54,832 nt of DNA from Frankia sp. AgB32 (lineage in GTDB: Bacteria; Actinomycetota; Actinomycetes; Frankiales; Frankiaceae): NCBI RefSeq assembly GCF_023243045.1, contig NZ_JALKFX010000041.1, positions 1 to 54,832 on the forward strand, given 5' to 3'. Below, piece by piece: positions 42,177-49,669 of this stretch. The position numbers and the translations under genes are program-made. The notes under the pieces were generated by a model. That model did not search any database. It saw only the letters and a list, made by a program, of their open reading frames with translations, and was not told the origin of the DNA. How positions within the stretch are numbered: position 1 is the first letter of the stretch; every line of letters starts with the position of its first letter.

Positions 42177-42293
42177 TCAGCATGCGGAATGGTGATCGTT
42201 TATTCGTTGCAGGAGGCGGATCAGCTCGGCGCGTTCGGCCGGGGCGAGCGGGGCGAGCAGGGCGTCCTGGGCGTCGTCCACGAGCTGGTCCAA
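42177..42293 (-). pseudogene. MarR-family C-terminal fragment
   Basis: On the minus strand this reads LDQLVDDAQDALLAPLAPAE, then RAELIRLLQRINDHHSAC and a stop, the C-terminal dimerisation part of a MarR regulator. The N-terminal winged helix is absent. Its left edge joins directly onto the epoxide hydrolase fragment on the other strand near 42290, so both were cut by the same event. Confidence 0.72.
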
Positions 42294-43144
42294 TCCACTT
42301 CCTGCACGTCCGCTGCCCACGGCCGGACGCGCTGGCACTGGTGCTGACGCACGGCTGGCCCGGATCGATCGTGGAGTTCCTTGAGGTCATCGGGCCGCTC
42401 TCGGCGGACTTCCATGTGGTCGTCCCGTCGATTCCGGGCTGGGGCTTCTCCGGTCCGACGCATGAGCGCGGCTGGGACGTCGACCGGGTGGCCCGGGCCT
42501 GGGCCGAGCTGATGCGTCGACTGGGGTACCAGCGGTACGGCGCCCACGGCGGTGACTGGGGGTCGTCGGTGTCCCGGGCGCTGTCCGAGCACGATGTCGA
42601 ACACGTCATCGGAGTTCACCTCAACTACCTTCCGACCCCGCCGATGCCCGGCGACCCGGACCGTACGGACCTCACCCCCGGGGACCAGGAACGGTACGAC
42701 CAGACCGCGGCCTATCTGCGCAACCAGCCGGGGGTACGGACCATCAACGGCACCCGGCCGCAGACTCCGGCGTACGGCATCACCGACTCGCCTGTCGGCC
42801 TGCTCGCCTGGCTGCTCGACCCGATGACGATGTGGGCGGCCCAGGACTTCCCGATCAGCGCTGACCGGGTGCTCACGAACGTGACGCTGTTCTGGCTGAC
42901 CGGCACCGGTGGCACGGCGCCGCGCCTGCACCGGGAAACCGGCCGTCCGCCGGCGTGGCGAACGGTCCAGCCGGTCGGAATCCTTGTTCTGCCCGAGGAC
43001 ATCAACCGCCCGATCCGGCCGTACGCCGAGCAGCGAATGTCGATAGCCCGGTGGACGGAGGCCGACCGCGGCGGCCACTTCGCGGCTCTCGAGGTGCCCG
43101 ACCTGCTTGCCGAAGACATCCAGGCGTTCTTCCGGAGCCTGTGA
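42287..43144 (+). pseudogene. Epoxide hydrolase lacking its N-terminal domain
   Basis: From IHFLHVRCPRPDALALVLTH the frame is a normal alpha/beta hydrolase of the epoxide hydrolase family: THGWPGS oxyanion motif, nucleophile Asp in GGDWGSSVS, and the late His in RGGHFAALEVPDLL. The N-terminal EHN domain of about 100 residues (which covers the active site) is missing. Upstream lies a MarR fragment, not the rest of the gene. A longer frame beginning at 42140 reads through MarR antisense sequence and is not real N terminus. Confidence 0.75.
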
Positions 43145-43204
43145 CCAGCCCCTTCCGTATCGAGCACCAGCCAGCAGGCACCGGCCGGGCCTCCAGCCCG
43201 GCCA

Positions 43205-43386
43205 GGTGCGCCGCGGAACCGTCGGATCTTGGTGCGCCGCGGAACCGTCGGATCTTGGTGCGCCGCGGAACCGTCGGATCTTGGTGCGCCGCGGAACCGT
43301 CGGATCTTGGTGCGCCGCGGAACCGCCGGATCTTGGTGCGCCGCGGAACCGTCGGATCTTGGTGCGCCGCGGAACCGTCGGATCTT
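43205..43386. repeat. 26-bp minisatellite, seven copies
   Basis: Seven head-to-tail copies of a 26-bp unit (starting GGTGCGCCGCGGAACC, ending TCGGATCTT). Six are identical and the fifth (43309-43334) has one T-to-C change. The period is not a multiple of three. The unit contains the palindrome CCGCGG and a GATC site. It fills the gap between the epoxide hydrolase 3' end and the convergent TetR gene, 61 and 6 bp away. The near-identity points to recent expansion. Confidence 0.95.
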
Positions 43387-43391
43387 GGTGG

Positions 43392-44033
43392 TCACGGATC
43401 CGATGGGGGGCGCAGTCCTTGCAGGAGGCGGTGAACGTGACTGCGGGCCTGTGCGGGGTCCAGGGCGAGGTGGCCTACGAGCAGCAGTCGGTACCAGAAG
43501 GGGCCGAAGACGAGGTCGACGGCGTGGTCGAGGTCGAGGTCGGCGGCCAGCTCCCCACGCTCGATCCCATGCGCGAGCAGGGCTGCGACGACGTCACGCC
43601 GACTCTGTACCCAGGTGCGGAAGGGTTCCTGGAAGGCGGGATCCAGCTGGGCTTCGGCCATCAGTCCGCGCAGGGCCCTGCCGCGTAGCGGATAGTCCGC
43701 CACGCGGTACAGCTCCGCGATGAACTCGGTGAGGTCGCCCGCGACGGTGCCCGTGTCCGGCCGCGGCATGCGGCCGGCGACGATCTTTCCGGAGGCCTCC
43801 GTCACCAGGGTGGCCTTGGACGGCCACCACCGGTAGATCGTGCTCTTGGCGACCCCGGACCGGGTCGCGATGCCCTCTAAGCTCACCGCGCCGTAGCCGA
43901 CCTGCTCAAGGATGTCGACCGCAGCCCGCAGGACGTCGTCATGTGCGTCCTGACTCCGGATCCGGCCCCCGGACCGAGGCGCGCGCCCGGGCGCTCTCGG
44001 GCGGCGGGTCTGGTCATCGCCGCACGGTATCAA
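43392..44033 (-). CDS. TetR-family regulator
   Basis: A 213-residue TetR regulator. The HTH is SLEGIATRSGVAKSTIYRWW near residues 52-72, and the C-terminal domain is of the TetR_C_11/16 type. It diverges from a broken RBBP9-like hydrolase across a palindrome. The N terminus has a long basic extension (residues 1-28), so a GTG closer to residue 25 may be used. Its last codons abut the 26-bp minisatellite. Confidence 0.88.
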   Translation of the reverse strand: MIPCGDDQTRRPRAPGRAPRSGGRIRSQDAHDDVLRAAVDILEQVGYGAVSLEGIATRSGVAKSTIYRWWPSKATLVTEASGKIVAGRMPRPDTGTVAGDLTEFIAELYRVADYPLRGRALRGLMAEAQLDPAFQEPFRTWVQSRRDVVAALLAHGIERGELAADLDLDHAVDLVFGPFWYRLLLVGHLALDPAQARSHVHRLLQGLRPPSDP

Positions 44034-44046
44034 TCTGCTAACCCTG

Positions 44047-44076
44047 AAATCGAAACGCTACGGTTCGTTTCGATTT
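44047..44076. promoter_or_regulatory. TetR operator with 11-bp perfect arms
   Basis: The arms AAATCGAAACG (44047-44057) and CGTTTCGATTT (44066-44076) are perfect complements with an eight-base spacer. It lies between the divergent TetR and RBBP9-like genes and overlaps the likely promoter. GGGGAGTGAG, the hydrolase ribosome binding site, follows. Confidence 0.8.
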
Positions 44077-44090
44077 AGGGGAGTGAGCTC

Positions 44091-44575
44091 ATGAGCACGA
44101 TCATCGTGTCCCACGGCTACGGTTCGAACGGCGACAGTGTCTGGTTCCCCTACCTGCGGGCCGCGCTCGAGGCCCGGGGCCACCGGGTCGACATCCCGGC
44201 TCTGCCCGACACCGGTGCTCCGCGCCTGGAACCCTGGCGCACGACGTCGACAACGACGGTGCGTTCGCCGGCGCGGTCCTGGTCTCCACCGCCTCCCACG
44301 AGGTCGGCTACGACGCGCTCGCCAAGTTCTTCGCCGAACCCTTCGACTGGCCCCGCATCCGCCGGGCGGCCAGGCAGTTCCGCGTACTTGCCGCCGTCGA
44401 CGACCCGGTGAACATCCCCGACCCGATCGAGCACGTGAAGGACCTCGTCGTCGGCTTGGGAGCGACCGCCGTCGTCACCCCCACCGGCGCCCACTTCGGC
44501 GCGACGTCCGACGACCACATCGACCTGCCCGCGGCGCTCAGCCTGGTGCTGGATTGTCTGCCGCGGGGGCACTGA
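44091..44575 (+). pseudogene. RBBP9/YdeN-like hydrolase broken by internal deletion
   Basis: The 5' part (ATG 44091) reads STIIVSHGYGSNGDSVWFPY to TGAPRLEPW, the family's N terminus. At about 44237 it jumps to another frame, HDVDNDGAFAGAVLVSTASH, and continues normally to HFGATSDDHIDLP and the stop at 44575. The missing part, about 35 residues, normally holds the nucleophile Ser (GHSLGG). The protein therefore lacks its active site and is frameshifted. Confidence 0.8.
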
Positions 44576-45335
44576 CATCGCGAACTCCCGGGAGAGCGCG
44601 CCGGACCGCGAGTTCGACGGGGGAGTAGGAACCGTCGGCGCGGTCCAGGTTCAGGAGGCCGGTCGGGTCCAGCGGCGGCTGGGCGAGGAAGCGCGGGACG
44701 GAGCCGTGATGCCGCTGCGCGCCGTGGATGAGAAACGGGTGACAGAGGTACACGTCGCCGGCCTGGCCGGTGGCGAGGGCCACCGGGCGGTCGGGGCTGT
44801 CGAGCTTCCCGGCCGCGTCCATCTCCCGGCACAGGTCCAGTCCGTTGCGGCCCCGTTCTCCCGCGGGTGCGAGGAACGGCGGGACGTCGAGGTGCGATCC
44901 GACCTTGATGCGGGTCGGCGCATCGTCGGGGCCGACGTCGGAGAACAGGAAGAGCATGAGGAGTGCGCGGTCGCGGGACCGCAGGTTCAGCCAGAACCAC
45001 GTCTCGCCGGGCGGCAGGTAGGCGCCGTCACGGATGGGGAAGGTGCCGAGGCCGGTCCGCGGCCGCCACCGGCCTGCCCCGACAAGCTGGTCGTAGGCGC
45101 CGCACAGCCGGGGTGTGTTGGCGGCCTGCCGGAACGGCGTCTCCCCGCTTCCGTCGAGGCGGATGACGGGTCGCGTCCAGCCCGCCGGGTCGTCCGGGTC
45201 GAGGCCGATCATGCGCCAGAGAATCGAACGGCACTCGTCGGCCAGCGCCCCGGGGAACGCTTCGCGGAGTGCGACGAAGCCCTCGTCGACGAACCGGGCG
45301 ACCTCGTCGTCGGTCAGAGTGGACACCGCAGTCAT
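44538..45335 (-). CDS. Phytanoyl-CoA dioxygenase (PhyH)-family protein, possibly inactive
   Basis: A 265-residue Fe(II)/2-oxoglutarate-type protein. LNLRSRDRALLMLFLFSDVG, RIKVGSHLDVPPFL and DVYLCHPFLIHGAQRHHG match the actinobacterial PhyH group, and the late His and Arg are present. Relatives, from memory, carry a segment with a GWH-x-E/D iron motif between TFPIR and the WFWLN strand; here TFPIRDGAYLPPG runs straight through. About 15-18 residues including two iron ligands may be deleted in frame. ATG 45335 is the start. Its 3' end overlaps the RBBP9 remnant. Confidence 0.7.
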   Translation of the reverse strand: MTAVSTLTDDEVARFVDEGFVALREAFPGALADECRSILWRMIGLDPDDPAGWTRPVIRLDGSGETPFRQAANTPRLCGAYDQLVGAGRWRPRTGLGTFPIRDGAYLPPGETWFWLNLRSRDRALLMLFLFSDVGPDDAPTRIKVGSHLDVPPFLAPAGERGRNGLDLCREMDAAGKLDSPDRPVALATGQAGDVYLCHPFLIHGAQRHHGSVPRFLAQPPLDPTGLLNLDRADGSYSPVELAVRRALPGVRDVSAPAADNPAPG

Positions 45336-45427
45336 CACCTCGGTGTCCGATCTTCGCCGGCGCCCGCCGATCACTCAAGGGATTTTCGCCGCGACGAGGC
45401 GGCCGAGTCGCGATTCGGTGCCGAAAA

Positions 45428-46267
45428 TCAGAGCGTCGAGTAGCGGAACACCGTAGTGGGGATAATCAGGAGGCTGAGCGTCGCCCTGGTGACGATGAAG
45501 CCGCCGTGCGTGCCCCACAGCGACAACACCTCGATCTGCCGGTAGTCCGCCGGGCTGGCGGTCAGCACCACCATGACGTGGTGCAGGTTCTGACCCACGT
45601 GCTCCATCATGATGACGTCGCCGGCGTGAATGTTGTTCGCCAGCGCGGCGGCAGCGCAGTTGACGGTCACGGTTCCACCGTGGGTCAGCAGGTTGTACAC
45701 GGCGGCGTTGGGGTCCGCGGCGCCATACGCCTGGGTCAGCTGGGCGATGGTGACGAGACCGCCCTCGGCGGCGGCGACCAGCACCGCCTCCCAGCAGTTG
45801 ATGGTCGCGTCGATGCTGATGGGATTCGCGAGTGGCGCCGCGCCGCCGATCCAGGCGGTGAAGTCCGCGCTGCGACCCTCTTTCCACGTGTAGGCGCCGC
45901 GCCGGCTCTGCATGCGCGCCAGCAGGATGGCTCTCCGCGCCGGCGCCCCCACCGGGCCCAGCGCCGCTGGTGGGGGTGGTGCCGTGTCTGCCAGGCCCGC
46001 CGCGTGCTCCTGGTTGCTGATCTCGGCCCGGACCAGGGCGGGAGTGATACGTGGGTGCACCGCGTACGCAGCGTTGATCGCCGCGATGGAGGCGGCGACG
46101 AGGGCCGCGGCCGGGCCAGCCGGATAGCGGAGCTGTATTTCCTCCAGAAAGATACGGGTGTGTTCTCGGTCGAGGAGTTGCCGGGGCGTCGACATGACCG
46201 GTACAAGGCGGCGGAGAGGCTGTTGATAAACGAGAACAATCTCGACGTCGTCGGCGATGACGGGCAT
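45428..46267 (-). CDS. Cysteine-peptidase-like (NlpC/P60-type) hypothetical protein
   Basis: A 279-residue protein with no signal peptide or membrane helix. Residues 1-140 are helical. The C-terminal half has a Cys at 158 in INCWEAVLVAA and a GDV-I-x(n)-HH stretch at 215-232 (HAGDVIMMEHVG, then HHVMVVL), the order and spacing of NlpC/P60 or papain-like enzymes. It could be a deamidase, amidase or peptidase; similar modules occur in polymorphic toxins. ATG 46267 has AGGA six bases upstream. No neighbouring immunity or secretion gene was seen. Confidence 0.6.
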   Translation of the reverse strand: MPVIADDVEIVLVYQQPLRRLVPVMSTPRQLLDREHTRIFLEEIQLRYPAGPAAALVAASIAAINAAYAVHPRITPALVRAEISNQEHAAGLADTAPPPPAALGPVGAPARRAILLARMQSRRGAYTWKEGRSADFTAWIGGAAPLANPISIDATINCWEAVLVAAAEGGLVTIAQLTQAYGAADPNAAVYNLLTHGGTVTVNCAAAALANNIHAGDVIMMEHVGQNLHHVMVVLTASPADYRQIEVLSLWGTHGGFIVTRATLSLLIIPTTVFRYSTL

Positions 46268-46616
46268 GCGGTCCTGCTTTCTCGCGTGCGGTTCTCAGGT
46301 GCTCGAGGAGCAGGGAATCCACGGCGGTCCGGAAGCGGACGTCGTCGGAGACCGCGCGGATTCACCGCCGCACAGCGCCGGCCGAGCCCCCGACTCGTCG
46401 GAGTCCGCCGGCATGCTCCAGGTCGGGCGGACGCGATGAACCTACTACTGAATATCCACACGCGGTGGCTGAACGCATAAAGCGCCGACCGCCGGTCAGC
46501 CTGGTCCGAAGCGGCGGCGGCCGCTCAGGCTGAGGTCGGCCGCGCCGCGGCGGCGAGTCGCCGGGCCGTGCGGTGCGTTCCGGTCAGGCCTCCGGAGCCC
46601 AGTCCCAGGGGTCGCC
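46268..46616. other. Intergenic region, no clear gene
   Basis: About 350 bp between the cysteine-peptidase-like gene and the dienelactone hydrolase fragment. No frame has both a ribosome binding site and a protein-like composition. On the minus strand a run ending GDPWDWAPEA followed by a stop (near 46584-46620) looks like the tail of a lost gene, but its family is not recognised. Confidence 0.4.
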
Positions 46617-47044
46617 GATGTGCGGGCGGCCACCTCGCTGCTCGCGGACCGATATGGGGTCGAGGAGGCCGCGGTGGTCGGCTTCGGCGTCGGCGGGCAC
46701 CTGGCCTGTCTGGCCGCGACCGCGCTGCCGATCACCCGTGCGGCCATCGTGTACGGCGACTGGCTGCCGAGCACCGATATTCCGCTCAGCCAGCCGGAAC
46801 CCACCCTGGAGCTCACCCCGGGAATCCGCGGAGAACTGATCTTCCTGGTCGGAGGCGATGATTTCCTTATCGGCTCCGACCAGGCCGAGAGGATATCCGC
46901 GGCCCTGCGTGCGTCGGACGTCCGGCACGAGGTCGTCGTCTGTCCAGGAGTTGGGCACGCGTTTTTCTGGCGCGGCACCCGGCGTTCGACCGGGACGCCC
47001 GGGACGACGCCACAAAGAGAATTCTCGCGCTGCTCGCCCGGTAG
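46617..47044 (+). pseudogene. Dienelactone hydrolase fragment with frameshift
   Basis: The frame reads DVRAATSLLADRYGV, VVGFGVGGHLACLAATALP, GELIFLVGGDDFLIG and VVVCPGVGHAFFW, the C-terminal two thirds of a dienelactone-hydrolase-type alpha/beta hydrolase. The N terminus is absent. After GHAFFWRG the frame shifts by one base (about 46977-46985); the true ending HPAFDRDARDDATKRILALL continues in another frame to the stop at 47042-47044. Confidence 0.75.
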
Positions 47045-47121
47045 CGGACATCGGCCCGACCACCGGGGGCGTCGCGGTGGGGATGCTCGCGGAGTGCCTC
47101 GGCTGCTCTGCGCTGACCGTA

Positions 47122-47152
47122 TTGACTTCAAGTCGGCTTGAGGTTCTAGGGT
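47122..47152 (+). promoter_or_regulatory. MerR-type promoter without adjacent MerR gene, leaderless
   Basis: The -35 TTGACT (47122-47127) and -10 TAGGGT (47147-47152) are 19 bp apart. The spacer holds the near-palindrome ACTTCAAG-TCGG-CTTGAGGT (one mismatch). An initiation site about eight bases after the -10 would fall on the ATG at 47160, so the PPOX mRNA should be leaderless. No MerR gene is next to it, and its repeat differs from that at 31398-31419. Confidence 0.8.
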
Positions 47153-47159
47153 CAACATC

Positions 47160-47576
47160 ATGGTCTTCACCAACGCTGAGATTCGGTTCCTGGCCCGCCA
47201 GGAGCGGGGCCACTTGTCGACCATCGGTCCGGATGGTTCGCCCCAGGTGAAGCCGCTCGGCTTCACCTGGAACGACGCCCTGGAAACGATCGACATCACG
47301 GGGTTCGGCATGGCCGGCAGCGCGAAGTACCGCAATGTTCAGGCCACTCCGCGCGTCGCGTTCGTGGTCGACGAGGTCACCGCGCCGACGGCGCAGGGCG
47401 CCCACTTCCTGGAGATCCGTGGCATCGCCGAGACGGCCACCCACGTGCCTGCCGACCCGCACTTCGATCCCGAGCTCATCCGGATCCGCCCGGTGCGCGT
47501 GATCGCCTACAACGTCGATCCCGAGCAGCCCGGCCTGCATGCCCGCAACGTCACCGGCCAGCCCGCCGGGACGTGA
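47160..47576 (+). CDS. PPOX-class F420-dependent oxidoreductase (predicted)
   Basis: A 138-residue split-barrel flavin/F420-binding protein: FLARQERGHLSTIGPDGSPQ, then SAKYRNVQATPRVAFVVDEV and VIAYNVDPEQPGLHARNV. The C-terminal ARNV is frequent in this PPOX group. The ATG coincides with the predicted transcript start of a MerR-type promoter; no Shine-Dalgarno is present. Probably induced by a redox or xenobiotic signal through a MerR regulator encoded elsewhere. Confidence 0.87.
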   Translation: MVFTNAEIRFLARQERGHLSTIGPDGSPQVKPLGFTWNDALETIDITGFGMAGSAKYRNVQATPRVAFVVDEVTAPTAQGAHFLEIRGIAETATHVPADPHFDPELIRIRPVRVIAYNVDPEQPGLHARNVTGQPAGT

Positions 47577-47631
47577 CGCCGAGCGTCCTTCGTCGAAGGA
47601 TGTTGACTCCCGGAACTGTTTCGACGGCGAC

Positions 47632-48348
47632 CTAACGTTCCTTGTCGTTGGTCGCTGCGGGCTGTTTCCGCGCCGTCGCCGGGGGTGCGGTGATCAGCGC
47701 GCTGGCGAGGGCGCGGAGTGCTGCCGCGAGTCGATGGCCCTCGCCGGCTTCGAGCAGGCGCAGGATCGGGTCGCTGTGCAGGGAACCGAGCAGGACGTGC
47801 GCGAGGAGATCTGCGTCGAGGTCTGTCCGCTCCTCGTTGATCAGCATGCTGATGTGGGCGTGCCAGACGTCATAGACCGGCCGAGACTCGTCCGGCCGCG
47901 GAACCCGGCCGGGTCCGCCGGCCGGTTCCGTCTCGACCTCGCAGTGCGTCTCGACCTCGCAGTGCGTCTCGACCTCGGTGCGCTCGGCGCTCGGCAGGGC
48001 GGCGCCGAGGGCGGCGACCAGCCCCTTGTTCCGGCTGACGAGGTCGACCATCGCGTCCAGAAAGGCGTACAGGCGCTCGTGCGCCGCTGCTCCGGGGCCG
48101 AGCGGCGGCGGCCCGCTGATGACTGCTTCGTTGAGCGCGTAGGCCCGCTCCCGCATCAGGGCCATCAGCAGATGCCCCCGGGAACCGAACCGGTGGAAGA
48201 CGGTGCCCTTGCCGACGCCCGCCGCCCGGGCGATCTGCTCCATGGTGATCTTGTCCGGTCGGTGCCGGGCCAGCAGATCCTCCGCCGCGGCCAGGATCGC
48301 CCGGCGGTTGCGCGCGGCGTCGGCGCGTTCCGGCCGCGGGTGGCTCAT
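47632..48348 (-). CDS. TetR-family regulator
   Basis: A 238-residue TetR regulator. The HTH is TMEQIARAAGVGKGTVFHRF near residues 35-55. The middle of the ligand domain carries a VETHCE repeat of 18-bp units (47929-47977), unusual in TetR proteins because it brings Cys and His residues into a loop. ATG 48348 follows GGGGAGG. It diverges from a quinone reductase across two related palindromes. Confidence 0.88.
   Translation of the reverse strand: MSHPRPERADAARNRRAILAAAEDLLARHRPDKITMEQIARAAGVGKGTVFHRFGSRGHLLMALMRERAYALNEAVISGPPPLGPGAAAHERLYAFLDAMVDLVSRNKGLVAALGAALPSAERTEVETHCEVETHCEVETEPAGGPGRVPRPDESRPVYDVWHAHISMLINEERTDLDADLLAHVLLGSLHSDPILRLLEAGEGHRLAAALRALASALITAPPATARKQPAATNDKER
47929..47977 (-). 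repeat. 18-bp tandem repeat inside TetR gene
   Basis: Two perfect and one partial copy of CGTCTCGACCTCGCAGTG. On the coding strand each adds six residues (Val-Glu-Thr-His-Cys-Glu). It is a recent-looking expansion in a loop of the ligand domain. Confidence 0.85.
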
Positions 48349-48421
48349 CGCGTCCTCCCCGGCCTCATCCGTCCCCTGCGTGCACGTTAGCCCATCGGTC
48401 TGCCGGCGCCCGAGATGGACA

Positions 48422-48471
48422 ACTGGACCGACGGTCCAGTACGGTCGCTGTAACTTGACCGTCGCTCCAGT
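48422..48471. promoter_or_regulatory. Two TetR operator sites
   Basis: The first is ACTGGACCG-A-CGGTCCAGT (48422-48440), perfect 9-bp arms around one base. The second, at about 48453-48471, is a degenerate copy (ACTTGACCG then CTCCAGT). They lie between the divergent TetR and quinone-reductase genes. GGGAGG, the reductase ribosome binding site, is at 48485-48490. Confidence 0.82.
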
Positions 48472-48495
48472 TAGTTGTGTCGTCGGGAGGCGTCC

Positions 48496-49482
48496 ATGCG
48501 TCGTGTCCGCTACTACACCTATGGCGATCCGGAGGTCCTGACCGTCGAGGACGCCGACATCCCCGAGCCGGGGCCTGGACAGGTGCTCGTGCGGGCGACC
48601 GCCATCGGCGCCAACTTCGTCGACACCAGGCTGCGTCGCGGCCCGGCGAGTGGGCCGATCTTCGCCCGGCCACTGCCGGGGAAACTCACCGGCGACGTGG
48701 TGGGCACGGTCGAGGCCGTCGGTCCCGGCGTGGCCGCCGAGACGCCCGCAGGCCTGCTCGGTCGGCGGGTGGCGACCCTGTCCGAGGACGCGTTCGCCGA
48801 GTACGTGGTGGCCGACGTCGACTGGCTCGCCGAGGTTCCGGAGGCTCTCGACGAGGGGGCCGCGAGCATGCTGCCGGTGGGCGGCGCCACCGCGCTCGGT
48901 GCGCTGCGCGCGGGACGGCTGGTGCCGGGTGAGACGGTGCTCGTCCATGCCGCCGCCGGTGGCATCGGCCACCTCGCGGTGCAGCTCGCGAAGGTGCTGG
49001 GCGCGGGCCGGGTGATCGCCACCGCCGCCGGCCCCGCGAAGCTCGCCTTCGCCCTCGACCACGGTGCCGACGTCGCCATCGACTACTCCGAGGACGACTG
49101 GCCCGACCAGGTGCGCAGGGCCGCGCCCGGCGGGGTCGACGTCATCCTCGACTCGATCGGCGGACAGACGCTGCTGCGTGGCCTCGACCTGCAGGCGCCG
49201 TGGGGCCGCACGGTCCTGTACGGAGTCGCCTCCGGTGACTTCAGTGCGATTCCGGTGACCAGTCTGTTCACGCTTCGCTCCGTCGTCGGGTTCTCCCTGC
49301 TCGCCTGGCGGGCGGCGGACGCCGAGGCGGCCCGGCGCGACGTGGCGGACCTCACCGAGCATTTCGCCGCCGGCCGGCTGCGCACGACGGTGCACGCGCG
49401 CCTTCCCCTCGACGACCCGGCCGCCGCGCACCGCATGTTCGAGGACCGCGCCCACCTCGGCCGCATCCTGCTACTTCCATAG
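48496..49482 (+). CDS. Quinone reductase / zinc-type alcohol dehydrogenase
   Basis: A 328-residue medium-chain reductase of the quinone-reductase type: PEPGPGQVLVRATAIGANFV, the Rossmann glycine motif AAAGGIGHLAVQLAKVLG near residue 155, and HLGRILLLP at the C terminus. No zinc ligands. ATG 48496 follows GGGAGG. It is the probable target of the divergent TetR. It is related to the reductases at 18164 and 19618. Confidence 0.9.
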   Translation: MRRVRYYTYGDPEVLTVEDADIPEPGPGQVLVRATAIGANFVDTRLRRGPASGPIFARPLPGKLTGDVVGTVEAVGPGVAAETPAGLLGRRVATLSEDAFAEYVVADVDWLAEVPEALDEGAASMLPVGGATALGALRAGRLVPGETVLVHAAAGGIGHLAVQLAKVLGAGRVIATAAGPAKLAFALDHGADVAIDYSEDDWPDQVRRAAPGGVDVILDSIGGQTLLRGLDLQAPWGRTVLYGVASGDFSAIPVTSLFTLRSVVGFSLLAWRAADAEAARRDVADLTEHFAAGRLRTTVHARLPLDDPAAAHRMFEDRAHLGRILLLP

Positions 49483-49669
49483 CCGACGGGTGGGTTGCGG
49501 GCGACCGCATGCTTTCCCATCTCCGCGAACCAACCCTCCGCGTCGAGTACTCCACGAAAACTGTCTCTTCTGGCGGTCTGTCAAAATTCCCGGTGATCCT
49601 GGCGCCGACCAGCCCGCGAAAACCGTCCCCGTGATTGAACGGGGGTGGGCGCATGGGAGCATTGTTCGC

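Noticed and set aside
42140-42286. N terminus of the epoxide hydrolase
   Set aside because: The frame is open, but on the other strand this DNA encodes a recognisable MarR C terminus, and the plus-strand translation has no EHN-domain features.
43205-43386. CRISPR array
   Set aside because: The 26-bp units are directly contiguous with no spacers, and there are no cas genes.
49490-49669. Extended N terminus of the TIR protein from GTG 49490
   Set aside because: The extra 60 residues are Pro/Arg-rich with no domain, and the TIR fold starts about ten residues after GTG 49670, which has GGGAG upstream.
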